Made by a program: the position numbers and the translations under genes. A DNA stretch of 64,000 nucleotides from Gammaproteobacteria bacterium. Its GTDB lineage: Bacteria > Pseudomonadota > Gammaproteobacteria > SURF-13. Each line of letters opens with the position of its first letter. Positions within the stretch are counted from its first letter, which is position 1. Positions 1-10,477 of the stretch are shown here, one piece after another. The stretch is taken from positions 124,001-188,000 of the forward strand of contig JAUXUQ010000002.1 of NCBI GenBank assembly GCA_030680605.1, read 5' to 3'. A model generated the notes under the pieces. The model saw only the letters and a list, made by a program, of their open reading frames with translations. It did not search any database and was not told where the DNA came from.

Positions 1-411
1 ATGGCGGCGCGCAATGGCGCTGGACTCGCCGCCCCCCAGATAGGTGTCAGCCTGCGCGTAGTGATCTTTGGTGTGGAGCACAACCCGCGCTACCCGGACG
101 CCGAGCCGGTGCCGACCACAGCGCTGATCAACCCGGTGATAGAGGTGACGGGTGATGAGGACGACGAATTGTGGGAGGGTTGTTTGAGTGTGCCCGGCAT
201 GCGCGGCCTGGTGCGGCGCCCAACCCAGGTGCGTTATTCGGGTTTCGACCAGCGCGGCAACCGTATCGAGCGCGAGGTGCGGGATTTCCACGCCCGCGTG
301 GTGCAGCACGAGTGCGATCATCTCGACGGCATTTTGTATCCGCTGCGCATCGCTGATACGCGCCTGTTCGGTTTTGAGGAGGAGTTGCTGCGGGCCGCAG
401 ACCGTATCTGA
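1..411 (+). CDS. def: Peptide deformylase, 5' end outside the window
   Basis: This enzyme removes the formyl group from the N-terminal methionine of new proteins, using an active-site metal. All three family motifs are visible: [10 protein letters not shown] at visible residues 6-15, EGCLSVPG with the metal-ligand Cys at about 61, and HECDH at about 103-107 with two His ligands and the catalytic Glu. The Met at position 1 is probably internal, because full-length deformylases have roughly 40-45 residues before the first motif. The stop TGA shares its last base with the ATG of truA, which suggests translational coupling. The family assignment is secure; the true start cannot be seen. Confidence 0.93.
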   Translation: MAARNGAGLAAPQIGVSLRVVIFGVEHNPRYPDAEPVPTTALINPVIEVTGDEDDELWEGCLSVPGMRGLVRRPTQVRYSGFDQRGNRIEREVRDFHARVVQHECDHLDGILYPLRIADTRLFGFEEELLRAADRI

Positions 412-1187
412 TGCGCATCGCGCTCGGGGTTGAGTATGACGGTACGCGCTTTTATGGCTGGCAGGTACAGCCTGGTACGCGTACGGTTCAGGGGTGTATC
501 GAGCGGGCCTTGTCGAAGGTTGCCGATCATCCGCTGCGTGTTATTACCGCAGGCCGTACTGATACCGGTGTGCATGCCCTGGGGCAGGTAATCCACTTTG
601 ACACCGATGCCGTGCGTGAGGAGCACTCCTGGGTCTTTGGTGCCAATGCCCATCTTCCCGATGACTGTGGCGTGGTGTGGGCGCGGCGCGTGGACGACGA
701 CTTCAGCGCCCGCTTTTCCGCCACGGCGCGGCATTACCGCTATGTGATCTTCAATCGCGCTGTGCGCCCAGGTGCATTTGGCACCCAGGTGAGCTGGTGT
801 TACCGTCCGTTGACGGTGGAGTGGATGCAGGCTGCGGCGCACCATCTCGTGGGCGAACACGATTTTTCCTCTTATCGCGCGCTGTCGTGTCAGGCGAAAC
901 ATGCTGTGCGTACGGTGCAGCGGCTGGATGTTGTGCGTCAGGGGGAATTGGTGGTGATCGATATCGTTGCCAATGCCTTTTTGCAGCATATGGTGCGGAA
1001 TATCGCCGGCGTGTTGATGACGATAGGTGCAGGCGAGCGCCCGCCCGAGTGGGCGCGCGAGGTGCTGGAGGCGCGTGATCGTACGTTGGGTGGGGTAACG
1101 GCCACCCCGCATGGACTGACGCTGATGGCCGTGGACTATCCGGCCCGGTTTGGCTTGCCCCGGCCCACCGCAGCCCTGTGTTTTTAG
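411..1187 (+). CDS. truA: tRNA pseudouridine(38-40) synthase TruA
   Basis: It converts uridines 38-40 in the anticodon arm of tRNAs to pseudouridine. The 258-residue protein has the expected length. It carries the catalytic motif AGRTDTGVHALGQ, with the nucleophilic Asp at about residue 51, and the N-terminal LGVEYDGTRFYGWQ motif of the family. Its ATG overlaps the def stop by one base. A gap of about 92 nt separates it from trpF. In many gammaproteobacteria truA also lies just upstream of trpF, so the arrangement is conventional. Confidence 0.97.
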   Translation: MRIALGVEYDGTRFYGWQVQPGTRTVQGCIERALSKVADHPLRVITAGRTDTGVHALGQVIHFDTDAVREEHSWVFGANAHLPDDCGVVWARRVDDDFSARFSATARHYRYVIFNRAVRPGAFGTQVSWCYRPLTVEWMQAAAHHLVGEHDFSSYRALSCQAKHAVRTVQRLDVVRQGELVVIDIVANAFLQHMVRNIAGVLMTIGAGERPPEWAREVLEARDRTLGGVTATPHGLTLMAVDYPARFGLPRPTAALCF

Positions 1188-1279
1188 CTACAATACGGCT
1201 TTGCTCCGGAGCCGTTCCGTGCCCACGTCGGGTCTTCCCCCTTGCAACCCGGGCAATGTGACACTTTTATCGGTTTTAT

Positions 1280-1903
1280 ATGCGCACACGGGTTAAAATC
1301 TGCGGTATTACCCGCCCGGAGGATGCACGCGCAGCCGCCGGACTGGGAGTGGATGCCATCGGCCTGGTGTTTTATGCGCCCAGCCCGCGCGCGGTAACGA
1401 TAGCGCAGGCGCAGGCGATCGTGGGCACACTGCCGCCGTTTGTCACGGTCGTGGGCCTGTTTGTGGATGCCGCAGCGGCTGAAATCGAGGCCGTGCTGCA
1501 GGCGGTGCGTGTAGACACGCTGCAGTTTCACGGATACGAGACGGCCGCACAGTGTGGCGGCTACGGACGGCCTTACATCAAGGCCTTGCGTATGCGCGAG
1601 GGCCTGGATGTGGCGACCAGTGTGCGTGACTTTGCCGGGGCGAGTGGCGTGCTTCTGGACACGCATCACGAGCAGCTTGCGGGCGGTACCGGTGAAGCAT
1701 TTGACTGGGCGCGGATACCGACTGGCCTGGATGTGCCGGTGATACTTGCGGGTGGCCTCATGCCGCAGAACGTGGCGGCGGCGGTGCGGCAGGTGCGGCC
1801 TTACGCCGTGGATGTGAGCGGCGGTGTGGAAGCAACGAAAGGTATCAAGGATCAGCAGAAAATGGCGGCATTCATACAGGCGGTGAACAGTGTCAACGGC
1901 TAA
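1280..1903 (+). CDS. trpF: Phosphoribosylanthranilate isomerase
   Basis: It catalyses the Amadori rearrangement of phosphoribosylanthranilate in tryptophan biosynthesis. The 207-residue TIM barrel starts with the [12 protein letters not shown] motif containing the catalytic Cys. It ends with the phosphate-binding segments [11 protein letters not shown] and VDVSGGVE, where the catalytic Asp lies. The gene is free-standing rather than fused to trpC. Its end overlaps the start of trpB by 14 nt, so trpF-trpB-trpA form a translationally coupled unit. Confidence 0.97.
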   Translation: MRTRVKICGITRPEDARAAAGLGVDAIGLVFYAPSPRAVTIAQAQAIVGTLPPFVTVVGLFVDAAAAEIEAVLQAVRVDTLQFHGYETAAQCGGYGRPYIKALRMREGLDVATSVRDFAGASGVLLDTHHEQLAGGTGEAFDWARIPTGLDVPVILAGGLMPQNVAAAVRQVRPYAVDVSGGVEATKGIKDQQKMAAFIQAVNSVNG

Positions 1904-3107
1904 GGCAGCGGTGCGTGAGGTATTACCCGACGCCAACGGCCATTTCGGGCCGTATGGTGGCCGCTTTGTCGCCGAGACGCTGATGCAGCCGCTCGAAGAA
2001 CTGCGGCGCGCCTATGAGCGCTATAAAGACGACCCTGCCTTCATTACCGAATTCGATCACGATCTCAAGTACTATGTGGGCCGCCCCTCGCCGTTGTATC
2101 TGGCCGAGCGCTGGAGCAGGCAGCTCGGCGGGGCAAAGATCTATCTCAAGCGCGAAGACCTGAACCATACCGGCGCGCACAAGGTGAATAACACCATCGG
2201 TCAGGCGCTGCTGGCCAAACGCATGGGCAAGACCCGCATCATCGCCGAGACCGGTGCTGGCCAGCATGGCGTGGCGACCGCGACGGTGGCTGCCCGGCTG
2301 GGGCTGGAGTGTGTGGTCTACATGGGATCGGAGGACATCAAGCGCCAGGCGCTCAATGTGTACCGCATGCGGCTGCTGGGGGCGACCGTGGTGCCGGTCG
2401 AGTCCGGCTCCAAGACGCTGAAGGATGCGCTCAACGAGGCGATGCGCGACTGGGTCACGAACGTCGACAATACCTTTTATATCATCGGCACGGTGGCCGG
2501 GCCGCACCCGTACCCCATGATGGTGCGCGATTTCCAGTGTGTCATCGGGCGCGAGGCGCGGGCGCAGATACTGGAGCAGGAAGGGCGTCTGCCGCAGGCG
2601 CTCGTCGCCTGTGTCGGCGGCGGCTCCAATGCCATCGGCCTGTTTCACCCCTTTCTTGAAGACGAGGGCGTAGCGATCTACGGTGTGGAGGCGGCAGGTG
2701 AAGGACTCAACACCGCGCACCATGCCGCCACGCTGTGCAGGGGCCGGCCCGGCGTGTTGCACGGCAACCGCACCTATCTTATAGAAGACGACGACGGCCA
2801 GATCATCGAGACCCATTCGATTTCGGCCGGCCTCGACTACCCCGGCGTCGGCCCGGAGCACGCCTGGCTCAAGGACAGCGGCCGCGCCCAGTACGTGGCC
2901 ATCACCGATGACGAGGCGCTGCAGGCGTTTCATGACCTCACGCGCATCGAAGGCATCATGCCGGCGCTGGAGTCGAGCCACGCACTGGCCTACGCCACCA
3001 AACTGGCGCCGACGCTGAAGCAGAGCGAGAGCATCATCGTCAACCTGTCGGGCCGTGGCGACAAGGACATCCATACCGTGGCGGCGCGCGAAGGGATCAA
3101 GGCATGA
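1890..3107 (+). CDS. trpB: Tryptophan synthase beta chain
   Basis: This PLP enzyme condenses indole with serine to make tryptophan, in an alpha2-beta2 complex with TrpA. The 405-residue chain has the beta-chain signature [11 protein letters not shown], with the PLP lysine at about residue 98. The phosphate-binding loop VGGGSNAIG and the GRGDKD motif lie near the C-terminus. The start overlaps trpF by 14 nt. The stop codon is embedded in the ATGA that begins trpA, as expected for subunits made in equal amounts. Confidence 0.98.
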   Translation: MSTAKAAVREVLPDANGHFGPYGGRFVAETLMQPLEELRRAYERYKDDPAFITEFDHDLKYYVGRPSPLYLAERWSRQLGGAKIYLKREDLNHTGAHKVNNTIGQALLAKRMGKTRIIAETGAGQHGVATATVAARLGLECVVYMGSEDIKRQALNVYRMRLLGATVVPVESGSKTLKDALNEAMRDWVTNVDNTFYIIGTVAGPHPYPMMVRDFQCVIGREARAQILEQEGRLPQALVACVGGGSNAIGLFHPFLEDEGVAIYGVEAAGEGLNTAHHAATLCRGRPGVLHGNRTYLIEDDDGQIIETHSISAGLDYPGVGPEHAWLKDSGRAQYVAITDDEALQAFHDLTRIEGIMPALESSHALAYATKLAPTLKQSESIIVNLSGRGDKDIHTVAAREGIKA

Positions 3108-3973
3108 ACCGCGCCCAGCCAGAGCAAAAAATACAGCTGCAGGAAACACGCGTGAGCCGTATCACGCACTGTTTCGATCGGTTGCGCGTGCAAAAACGCA
3201 AGGCGCTGATTCCTTTTATTACTGCCGGTGACCCGAGTCCGGAGCTGACTGTGCCGCTGATGCATGCCATGGTGGGTGCCGGAGCGGATATCCTCGAGCT
3301 CGGTGTACCATTTTCCGATCCGATGGCCGATGGCCCGGTGATACAGCGCGCCTCTGAGCGCGCGCTCAAGCACCATGTCAGCCTGCGTCGCGTGCTCGAC
3401 ATGGTGCGCACGTTCCGCGCCAGTGATACCACCACACCGGTGGTACTCATGGGCTATCTCAACCCGGTGGAGGTGATGGGCTATGAGCAGTTTGCCAGCG
3501 CCGCCGCCGCCGCAGGTGTTGATGGTGTGCTCACGGTGGACATGCCGCCCGAAGAGGCCGATGACCTGGTCACGGCATTGCACGCGCATGCGCTTGCGCC
3601 GGTCTTTCTGCTCGCCCCCACCAGCACCCGCGAGCGTATCGCCAAGGTCATCGCAGTGGCACAGGGGTATATCTACTATGTCTCGCTCAAGGGCGTAACC
3701 GGTGCCGCAACGCTGGATATTGCCGCAGTGCAAGACAAGTTGGGCGAGATTCGCGCTCTGACCGATCTGCCGCTGGGTGTTGGCTTCGGTATCAAGGATG
3801 CTGTCACGGCCGCCGCAGTGGGTCGCCTCGCCGATGCCGTGATAGTCGGCAGTGCGCTGGTGCAAAAGATCGAGCAGTTACAGCATGCACCGGAAAAGAT
3901 TGCCGCTGAAGTCTGCATGCTGCTGGCCGGGATGCGCCAAGCGCTCGATGAAACTGCCGGAAAAACGCCATGA
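3104..3973 (+). CDS. trpA: Tryptophan synthase alpha chain
   Basis: It cleaves indole-3-glycerol phosphate to indole and glyceraldehyde-3-phosphate and channels indole to TrpB. The catalytic Glu and Asp appear in [15 protein letters not shown], at residues 65 and 76 when counted from the ATG at 3104. In Escherichia coli they are residues 49 and 60. The extra 16 residues suggest that the GTG at 3152, preceded by AGGAAA, may be the true or an additional start. The ATGA overlap with trpB favours 3104, which is kept here. It overlaps accD by 4 nt. Confidence 0.96.
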   Translation: MNRAQPEQKIQLQETRVSRITHCFDRLRVQKRKALIPFITAGDPSPELTVPLMHAMVGAGADILELGVPFSDPMADGPVIQRASERALKHHVSLRRVLDMVRTFRASDTTTPVVLMGYLNPVEVMGYEQFASAAAAAGVDGVLTVDMPPEEADDLVTALHAHALAPVFLLAPTSTRERIAKVIAVAQGYIYYVSLKGVTGAATLDIAAVQDKLGEIRALTDLPLGVGFGIKDAVTAAAVGRLADAVIVGSALVQKIEQLQHAPEKIAAEVCMLLAGMRQALDETAGKTP

Positions 3974-4839
3974 ACTGGTTCGAAAAACTGCTGCCGTCCA
4001 AGATCAAGACCGAAGGCAACGGCCCGAAAAAAACGGTGCCGGAAGGGTTGTGGACCAAATGCGAGCTATGCAGCGCCGTATTGTTTCGTGCCGAACTCGA
4101 GCGTAACCTGCACGTCTGTCCGAAATGCAATCACCACATGCGTATTGGTGCGCGCAAACGGCTGGATCATTTTCTGGATGCCGAACCGCGCGAAGAACTG
4201 GCCGCGACGCTGGCGCCGGTGGACATCCTCAAGTTTCGTGACAGCAAGCGCTACAAGGATAGATTATCACAGGCGCAAAAAGACACGGGCGAGCAGGATG
4301 CCATGATAGTCGTTGCAGGCCGGCTCAAAAAGCAACCGATCGTCGCCTGTGCATTTGAGTTTCGCTTCATGGGGGGCTCGATGGGGTCGGTGGTGGGCGA
4401 GCGTTTTGTGCGCGCGGTGAATTATTGTCTGGAACAGGGCGTGCCGCTGGTCTGTTTCTCCGCCTCCGGCGGCGCGCGCATGCAGGAAGGCCTGCTCTCG
4501 CTGATGCAGATGGCCAAGACCAGTGCCGCCCTGGCCCGCCTGCGCGAGCGTGGCATTCCATTTGTCTCCGTACTTACCGATCCCACCATGGGCGGGGTAT
4601 CGGCGAGCCTGGCCATGCTGGGCGATGTGAACGTGGCGGAACCCAAGGCACTGATCGGTTTCGCCGGGCCGCGTGTCATTGAGCAGACCGTGCGGGAGGT
4701 GTTGCCGGAGGGTTTCCAACGTGCCGAGTTCCTGCTTGATCACGGCGCCATCGACATGATCATCAGCCGCCACGAAATGCGCGACCGGGTGGCACGCCTG
4801 CTGGCGCTGTTGATGCATAGACCGGTGGCAAGTAATTAG
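3970..4839 (+). CDS. accD: Acetyl-CoA carboxylase carboxyltransferase subunit beta
   Basis: With AccA this subunit transfers the carboxyl group from biotin to acetyl-CoA, the first step of fatty acid synthesis. The 289-residue protein has the N-terminal zinc ribbon with Cys at about 31, 34, 50 and 53 (CELC and CPKC). The crotonase-fold carboxyltransferase core follows, with the [12 protein letters not shown] and [14 protein letters not shown] loops. The ATGA overlap with trpA places it in the trp transcription unit. A 58-nt gap separates it from folC. Confidence 0.98.
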   Translation: MNWFEKLLPSKIKTEGNGPKKTVPEGLWTKCELCSAVLFRAELERNLHVCPKCNHHMRIGARKRLDHFLDAEPREELAATLAPVDILKFRDSKRYKDRLSQAQKDTGEQDAMIVVAGRLKKQPIVACAFEFRFMGGSMGSVVGERFVRAVNYCLEQGVPLVCFSASGGARMQEGLLSLMQMAKTSAALARLRERGIPFVSVLTDPTMGGVSASLAMLGDVNVAEPKALIGFAGPRVIEQTVREVLPEGFQRAEFLLDHGAIDMIISRHEMRDRVARLLALLMHRPVASN

Positions 4840-4897
4840 GGCAGGATGTGGACCGCAACAAGGGTGTTAGCTGGCCCAATAGCGATTGCTTCATTAA

Positions 4898-6172
4898 ATG
4901 CGTTTTAACTCACTCGCCGACTGGTTGTCCTGGCAGGAAACCCAGCATCCTGTACTGATCGACCTTGGCCTGGAGCGGGTCAGCGCCGTACTCCGGCGCA
5001 TGGGTCTCGCGCAGCCGCCGCACGCCGTCGTCACGGTGGCGGGCACCAACGGTAAAGGGTCGTGCGTCGCCTTGCTGGAATCGATATACCGGGCCGCCGG
5101 TTACCGTACCGGCAGTTACAGTTCCCCTCATCTGCTGCGCTACAACGAGCGTATCCGCATGCTGGGCGCGGAGGTGGATGATGCGCGTTTGTGCGCGGCC
5201 TTTGAGCGCGTCGATGCGGCACGCGCCGGGATCTCCCTCAGTTATTTTGAGTTTGGTACACTGGCGGCGCTGCGCATCCTGCAGGATGCGCAGCTGGATG
5301 TGGCCATACTGGAGGTCGGTCTGGGTGGTCGGCTCGATGCAGTGAATATAGTGGACCCTGACGTCGCCGTAGTGACCAGCATCGGCATCGATCATGTGGA
5401 ATGGCTGGGTCCGGACCGGGAAAGCATCGGCCGCGAAAAGGCCGGCATCTTCCGCGCCGGGCGGCCCGCGATCTGTGGCGATCCAGCCCCGCCTCACAGC
5501 CTGCAAGTCCGGGCCGACGAACTGGCGACGCCTTTGTACCGTATCCAGCATGATTTCGGCTATGAAGTCAGCGGTGACGACTGGACCTGGTGGGGCAGGT
5601 TCGCGGGTGCCAATACACGTTACGAGCAGCTGCCGTTTCCCGCCCTGCGCGGTGCGTTTCAGCTGCAAAATGCGGCCACCGCCGTGATGGCCATGCAGGT
5701 GCTCATGGCGCGCTTGCCGGTGAGTGTGGAGGCCCTGCAGCGGGGGTTGACTACGGTCAGTCTGCCGGGCCGGTTTCAGGTGCAGGCGGGGCCGGTGACA
5801 CGCATCTTTGATGTCGCCCATAATCCACACGGTGCAGCGGTGCTGGCGCGCACGCTGCAGGAGTACCCCTGTGCGGGGCGTACGCTGGCGGTGTTTTCCA
5901 TGTTGGCTGACAAGGATATCGCCGGCGTGGTGGGCGCCCTGCGTGGGAGCGTGCACCACTGGCAGGTGGCGGCACTCCCGACGCCACGTGCGGCCACTGC
6001 GGCGCAAATCATGCAGGCCGTGCGCGAAAACGCACCTGCGGCCAGCGTTGCAGGCAGCGCCAGCGTCGGCGAGGCCTGGCGTGCCACTTGGAGTCAGGCC
6101 CGGCCGGGTGACCGTGTGCTGGTGTTTGGTTCGTTTTATACCGTGGCTGAGGCCATGCAGGCGGCGTTATAA
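4898..6172 (+). CDS. folC: Bifunctional dihydrofolate synthase / folylpolyglutamate synthase
   Basis: It adds glutamate to dihydropteroate and then extends the polyglutamate tail of folates. The 424-residue Mur-ligase-fold protein has the ATP loop VAGTNGKGS at about 48-56, the SSPHL motif that follows it, and LEVGLGGRLDAVN downstream. The C-terminal domain begins near FDVAHNPHG. It sits between accD and dedD, a conserved gammaproteobacterial neighbourhood. Confidence 0.97.
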   Translation: MRFNSLADWLSWQETQHPVLIDLGLERVSAVLRRMGLAQPPHAVVTVAGTNGKGSCVALLESIYRAAGYRTGSYSSPHLLRYNERIRMLGAEVDDARLCAAFERVDAARAGISLSYFEFGTLAALRILQDAQLDVAILEVGLGGRLDAVNIVDPDVAVVTSIGIDHVEWLGPDRESIGREKAGIFRAGRPAICGDPAPPHSLQVRADELATPLYRIQHDFGYEVSGDDWTWWGRFAGANTRYEQLPFPALRGAFQLQNAATAVMAMQVLMARLPVSVEALQRGLTTVSLPGRFQVQAGPVTRIFDVAHNPHGAAVLARTLQEYPCAGRTLAVFSMLADKDIAGVVGALRGSVHHWQVAALPTPRAATAAQIMQAVRENAPAASVAGSASVGEAWRATWSQARPGDRVLVFGSFYTVAEAMQAAL

Positions 6173-6179
6173 TAGGCGC

Positions 6180-6767
6180 ATGTCACAACAAGGCCGATAC
6201 ATGGAAGATGGTGGATTGAAGCAGCGTCTGGTGGGCGCCGTCGTATTGGTCATACTGGCGGTGATTGTCATTCCCATGCTGCTGAGCGGGGAAGGTCACA
6301 GCCCGCTGACCAAGAGCAATATTCCGCCGCCGCCTGCGTCCGAATTCAGTTCCAAGATCATCCCGCTGGAGGATATCCCCCCTACCGGCAGTCTTAACCC
6401 GGTGCCGGCCGAGCTGGCGCCCGTCGTTAAACCCGTACCTCTTGCGCCTGCGCCGCCAGCGGCCCAGAAGGCACCGGCGCAAGTGCTGTCGATGCCGGGG
6501 AGTCGTGTCGACAAGGCACCCTCCGCCACTGCAACCGGCTGGGTGGTGCGGCTGGGCAGCTTTGCCAATGAGCAGAATGCACATGCCCTGCGTGACCAGT
6601 TGCGCAGCAAAGGCTACCAGCCGCTGGTGGAGAAGATCACGGCCAACGGCGCCACACTGTTGCGCGTGAGTGTGGGGCCGGAGCCCGATCGCAAGCGGGC
6701 CGAGGCGGTGCGCGACAAGCTGTTGCAGGAGATCAATCTCAAGGGTGGCGTGGTGCAGTATCCCTGA
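6180..6767 (+). CDS. dedD: SPOR-domain inner-membrane protein, DedD-like
   Basis: DedD-type proteins sit at the division septum and bind denuded peptidoglycan glycans through a SPOR domain. The chosen ATG at 6180 gives 195 residues. These comprise a short cytoplasmic head, one membrane span (about 17-37, rich in V/I/L), a proline- and alanine-rich periplasmic linker, and a C-terminal SPOR domain starting near GWVVRLGSFANEQNA. An upstream in-frame extension to 5808 overlaps folC and is not believed. It lies 7 nt after folC and before cvpA, as in related genomes. Confidence 0.92.
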   Translation: MSQQGRYMEDGGLKQRLVGAVVLVILAVIVIPMLLSGEGHSPLTKSNIPPPPASEFSSKIIPLEDIPPTGSLNPVPAELAPVVKPVPLAPAPPAAQKAPAQVLSMPGSRVDKAPSATATGWVVRLGSFANEQNAHALRDQLRSKGYQPLVEKITANGATLLRVSVGPEPDRKRAEAVRDKLLQEINLKGGVVQYP

Positions 6768-6845
6768 CCGCAGATGCTTAGGCGGCCAAACGGGTCTGTG
6801 TTAAAATGCCGTCTGTATAGTACGCAGGCATAGGTCAGTGACGGC

Positions 6846-7349
6846 ATGATCTGGGTTGACTATACCATCATCGGGATTATTGCCCTTTCCACGCTGATCG
6901 GTCTGATTCGCGGCCTGATACGTGAGGCCTTGTCGCTGGTCGCCTGGGTTGTGGCTTTCTGGGTTGCAATAACTTTTTCGTCGTATGGCGCTGAATTGTT
7001 TGCCGCCTATATTCCGGCGCCGTCCATGCAACTGGCGGCGGCGTTTGTCAGCCTGTTTGTGGTCACGCTGATCTGTGCGGCCATTGTGAATTATCTGATT
7101 ACGCGGCTGGTGGACAAGACCGGCCTCAAGGGTACCGATCACATGCTGGGTGTGATATTCGGTGTGGCGCGTGGTGTGGCCGTGGTGGCAATACTGGTGT
7201 TGCTGGCCGGAGCCACACCACTGCCCCAGGATCAGTGGTGGCAGGACTCGTTGCTCATCGATCAGTTCCAGACCCTGTCTTTATGGCTGCGCGGCATGTT
7301 GCCACCGGAGTTTGCGCAGAAATTCGAGTACGTCGACAGCCCTTTGTGA
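6846..7349 (+). CDS. cvpA: CvpA family inner-membrane protein
   Basis: CvpA is a four-span inner-membrane protein, named for its need in colicin V production. Its biochemical role is not settled. The 167-residue chain shows four hydrophobic segments and begins with [21 protein letters not shown], characteristic of the family; '[10 protein letters not shown]' is the conserved first cytoplasmic loop. It precedes purF by 10 nt, the association by which the family is usually recognised. Confidence 0.95.
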   Translation: MIWVDYTIIGIIALSTLIGLIRGLIREALSLVAWVVAFWVAITFSSYGAELFAAYIPAPSMQLAAAFVSLFVVTLICAAIVNYLITRLVDKTGLKGTDHMLGVIFGVARGVAVVAILVLLAGATPLPQDQWWQDSLLIDQFQTLSLWLRGMLPPEFAQKFEYVDSPL

Positions 7350-7359
7350 GGTAGCGTGC

Positions 7360-8874
7360 ATGTGCGGGATTATTGGCATTGTCGGCAAGTCTGCCGTGAA
7401 TCAGGCATTATACGACGGCCTCACGGTGTTGCAACATCGCGGACAGGATGCCGCAGGCATTGTCACCAGCGATAACGGGCGGCTCTATATGCGCAAGGAT
7501 AATGGTCTGGTGCGTGACGTTTTCCATACCCGGCACATGCGCAGTTTGCGCGGCAATATCGGTATCGGCCATGTGCGTTACCCGACTGCCGGTTGTTCGA
7601 GCTCGGCGGAGGCGCAGCCGTTTTATGTCAACTCACCCTACGGCATATGCCTCGCGCACAACGGCAATCTCACCAACGCTGAGCAGCTCAAACAGGAAAT
7701 GTTTCGCGAGGGTCTGCGTCACGTCAACACGGATTCCGATTCCGAGGTGCTGCTGAACGTATTCGCTCAGGAATTGCAGCGTTGCGGCAAACTGCGCATC
7801 GACCAGGACGACATCTTTGCCGCCATCGCCCGCGTACACCAGCGCTGTCATGGGGGTTATGCCGCCATTGCCATGATCACCGGCTACGGTGTAGTGGGGT
7901 TCCGTGACCCCTACGGCATACGCCCGGTGGTATTCGGCAAGCGCGACACCGAGCAGGGGCCGGAATACATGATTGCCTCGGAGAGCGTGGCGCTCAACGC
8001 GCTGGAGTTTGAGCTGGTGCGGGATGTGGCGCCGGGTGAGGCCGTGTTGATCGACGTCCAGGGCAAGCTGCATACGCGCCAGTGTGCCGAGCATCCGGTG
8101 TATGCACCTTGTATTTTCGAGTATGTCTATCTGGCGCGGCCCGACTCCATCATCGACGGTATTTCCGTGTATCAGGCGCGCATTCGCATGGGCGAAATGC
8201 TGGCGCAGAAAGTACGGCGGGTATGGCCCGACAACGACATCGACGTGGTGATTCCCATCCCCGACACCAGTCGCACCGCCGCGCTACAGCTCTCGCAGGA
8301 GCTGGGCCTGCCCTACCGCGAGGGCTTTGTTAAAAACCGCTACATCGCGCGTACCTTCATCATGCCGGGCCAGGGCCAGCGCCGGAAGTCGGTGCGCCAG
8401 AAGCTCAACGCCATCGGCATGGAGTTCGAAGGCAAGAACGTCATGCTGGTGGATGATTCCATTGTGCGTGGTACCACGTCGCAACAAATTATCCAGATGG
8501 CGCGTGACGCGGGCGCACGCAAGGTGTATTTTGCCTCTGCGGCTCCGCCGGTACGCTACCCCAACGTATATGGCATCGACATGCCTTCGGTGCATGAGTT
8601 GATTGCGCATGGTCGCAATGAGGACGAAATAGCAGAGGCCATTGGCGCCGACGGTCTGGTCTACCAGGACCTCGACGATCTGATCGAGGCGACCAGTGGT
8701 GACCATGACAGGGTAAAGCGGTTTGATGCCTCCTGTTTTAGCGGCGAGTATGTCACGGGTAGTGTAGACCGTGGCTACCTTGACGCGCTGGAGCAATCGC
8801 GCAACGACCAGGCCAAGAATGGCCGCGAGTCTGTAGGGCAGACCGAGATTATGGATTTACATAACGACGCCTGA
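7360..8874 (+). CDS. purF: Amidophosphoribosyltransferase
   Basis: It makes 5-phosphoribosylamine from PRPP and glutamine, the committed step of purine synthesis. The ATG at 7360 starts MCGIIGIVG, so Cys2 becomes the N-terminal nucleophile of the class II glutaminase after Met removal. A start at 7162 in the same frame would bury that Cys and is rejected. The phosphoribosyltransferase domain carries the PRPP loop [13 protein letters not shown] at about residue 363. The length is 504 residues. No cysteine-rich iron-sulfur extension is seen, consistent with the E. coli type. Confidence 0.98.
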   Translation: MCGIIGIVGKSAVNQALYDGLTVLQHRGQDAAGIVTSDNGRLYMRKDNGLVRDVFHTRHMRSLRGNIGIGHVRYPTAGCSSSAEAQPFYVNSPYGICLAHNGNLTNAEQLKQEMFREGLRHVNTDSDSEVLLNVFAQELQRCGKLRIDQDDIFAAIARVHQRCHGGYAAIAMITGYGVVGFRDPYGIRPVVFGKRDTEQGPEYMIASESVALNALEFELVRDVAPGEAVLIDVQGKLHTRQCAEHPVYAPCIFEYVYLARPDSIIDGISVYQARIRMGEMLAQKVRRVWPDNDIDVVIPIPDTSRTAALQLSQELGLPYREGFVKNRYIARTFIMPGQGQRRKSVRQKLNAIGMEFEGKNVMLVDDSIVRGTTSQQIIQMARDAGARKVYFASAAPPVRYPNVYGIDMPSVHELIAHGRNEDEIAEAIGADGLVYQDLDDLIEATSGDHDRVKRFDASCFSGEYVTGSVDRGYLDALEQSRNDQAKNGRESVGQTEIMDLHNDA

Positions 8875-8878
8875 GCAC

Positions 8879-10078
8879 ATGACCAAAGACAGAAAAAAAA
8901 GCGACCCTGAAGGCCTGCGCTTCGACACGCGCGCCGTGCGTGCAGGTCAGAGACGTACGGCGGAAGACGAACAGTCCGAGCCGATCTTTCCTACCGTGAG
9001 CTTTGTGGCCAACAGCGCTGCACAGGCCGCCGCGCGCTTTTCCGGCGCGGAGCAGGGTAATATTTATTCACGCTTCACCAATCCTACGGTGCGCACCTTT
9101 GAGCAGCGTCTGGCGAGCCTGGAAGGCGGTGAGCGTTGCGTGGCCACCGGCTCCGGCATGTCCGCCATCCTCACCACCTGTCTGGGTCTGCTGAAGAGTG
9201 GTGATCACATCGTGGCCTCGCGCAGCATCTTCGGCCCCACGGTCATTCTGTTCAATACCCTGCTTGCGCGCCTGGGCATTGAGACCAGCTTTGTGCCGCT
9301 GACCGACCTCGCCGCGTGGCAGGCGTCGTTGCGGCCCAACACGCGGCTGCTGTTTGTGGAAACGCCGTCCAATCCGCTCACCGAGATCGCCGACATCGCG
9401 GCGCTGGCGAAGATCGCACACAAAAACGACAGCCTGCTGGTGGTGGACAACTGCTTTTGCACACCCGCGTTGCAACTTCCGCTGGCGCTGGGGGCGGACA
9501 TCGTCGTGCATTCGGCGAGCAAATACATCGACGGCCAGGGTCGTGCAGTGGGTGGCGCGATCGTCGGCAGTGACAAACTGGTGGGTGGCGACATCTATGC
9601 CTTTCTGCGTACCGCCGGGCCAAGCATGAGTCCGTTCAATGCATGGATTTATCTCAAGGGACTGGAAACCCTGCGCCTGCGCATGGACGCACACAGTCGC
9701 AGCGCGTTGCAGCTTGCCGAGTGGCTGGAGCAGCAACCCGCCGTCAAGCGCGTGCATTACCCGGCCCTGCCGTCACACCCGCAACATGCGCTGGCCATGC
9801 AGCAGCAGACCGCAGGCGGCGGCGTGCTGTCGTTTGAACTAGCAGGCGGTAAAGACGCGGCGTGGAAACTGATCGACGCTACCCAGATCATTTCCATTAC
9901 CGCCACCTTCGGCGATACCAAGAGTACCATTACGCATCCCGCCACCACCACCCACTGGCGCCTGACGCCGGAAGCGCGTGCCGCCGCCGGCATCAGCGAC
10001 GGGCTGGTGCGAATTGGCGTGGGTTTGGAAGATGTGGAGGACTTGAAGGCTGATCTGCAGGCCGGACTTTCCGCCTGA
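8879..10078 (+). CDS. metZ: O-succinylhomoserine sulfhydrylase
   Basis: A PLP enzyme of the Cys/Met metabolism family that makes homocysteine directly from O-succinylhomoserine and sulfide. The 399-residue protein has the family motifs YSRFTNPT, ATGSGMSAI and the PLP site HSASKYIDGQG with Lys at about 215. The string SEPIFPTVSF near the N-terminus and the position directly after purF (4 nt gap) are typical of MetZ rather than MetB or MetC. Substrate preference is inferred from family and context. Confidence 0.94.
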   Translation: MTKDRKKSDPEGLRFDTRAVRAGQRRTAEDEQSEPIFPTVSFVANSAAQAAARFSGAEQGNIYSRFTNPTVRTFEQRLASLEGGERCVATGSGMSAILTTCLGLLKSGDHIVASRSIFGPTVILFNTLLARLGIETSFVPLTDLAAWQASLRPNTRLLFVETPSNPLTEIADIAALAKIAHKNDSLLVVDNCFCTPALQLPLALGADIVVHSASKYIDGQGRAVGGAIVGSDKLVGGDIYAFLRTAGPSMSPFNAWIYLKGLETLRLRMDAHSRSALQLAEWLEQQPAVKRVHYPALPSHPQHALAMQQQTAGGGVLSFELAGGKDAAWKLIDATQIISITATFGDTKSTITHPATTTHWRLTPEARAAAGISDGLVRIGVGLEDVEDLKADLQAGLSA

Positions 10079-10119
10079 CGCTGTGCGCGTTTAGTATTAA
10101 GGGAGGATGATTGGATTGT

Positions 10120-10195
10120 TGGAGCTGGCGAGAGGAGTCGAACCCCCGACCGGCTGATTACAAATCAGCTGCTCTACCAACTGAGCTACGCCAGC
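10120..10195 (-). tRNA. tRNA-Thr (anticodon TGT)
   Basis: On the minus strand a 76-nt cloverleaf reads GCTGGCG acceptor, D arm GCTC..GAGC, anticodon stem GCTGA/TCAGC with loop TTTGTAA (anticodon TGT, reads ACA), T arm with TTCGACT loop, CGCCAGC and an encoded TCCA end. The discriminator base is T. The T stem contains two G-T pairs. The gene is convergent with metZ. Its upstream side (higher coordinates) carries tandem copies of its own first 20 or so bases, annotated separately. Confidence 0.95.
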
Positions 10196-10442
10196 ATTAC
10201 AAAAACTTCAGTGGTGCCATCCCTGGCTGGGCATCACCTTTAATTGGATCACCTGCTCAGCCATCCGTGGCTGAGCGTTCGCTTGCTTCGCAATCTCACC
10301 CAACTGAGCTACGCCAGCATTACAAGAACTTCAGTGGTGCCATCCTTAGCTAGGCATCACCTTTTATTGGGCCACCTGCTCAGCCATCCGTGTCTGAGTG
10401 TTCGCTTGTTTCACAAGCTCACCCAGCTGAGCCTACGCCAGC
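10196..10442 (-). repeat. Two 123/124-bp tandem repeats carrying the tRNA-Thr 5' end
   Basis: Two units, 10196-10318 and 10319-10442, lie immediately upstream of tRNA-Thr. On the minus strand each begins with a copy of the tRNA 5' end (GCTGGCGTAGCTCAGTTGGG, with small changes in the far unit) and finishes with a conserved tail ending TTGTAAT, which abuts the next GCTGGCG. Inside each unit are potential hairpins, the best being GCTCAGCCA-CGGA-TGGCTGAGC in the near unit. The two units are clearly homologous but differ at many positions. They are not complete tRNAs, since no anticodon or T arm follows. They appear to be tRNA-derived leader repeats. Confidence 0.85.
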
Positions 10443-10477
10443 ATAGGAGGTACGATCTGTGCGGAAACGGCAGGCTC

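Noticed and set aside
1923-3149. A 408-codon open frame on the minus strand opposite trpB
   Set aside because: It mirrors trpB codon structure and has no recognisable domain; GC-rich genes often leave such long antisense frames.
5808-6767. A longer form of the DedD-like protein starting inside folC
   Set aside because: The upstream part is Arg-rich nonsense in an alternate frame of folC; the ATG at 6180 gives a normal DedD N-terminus.
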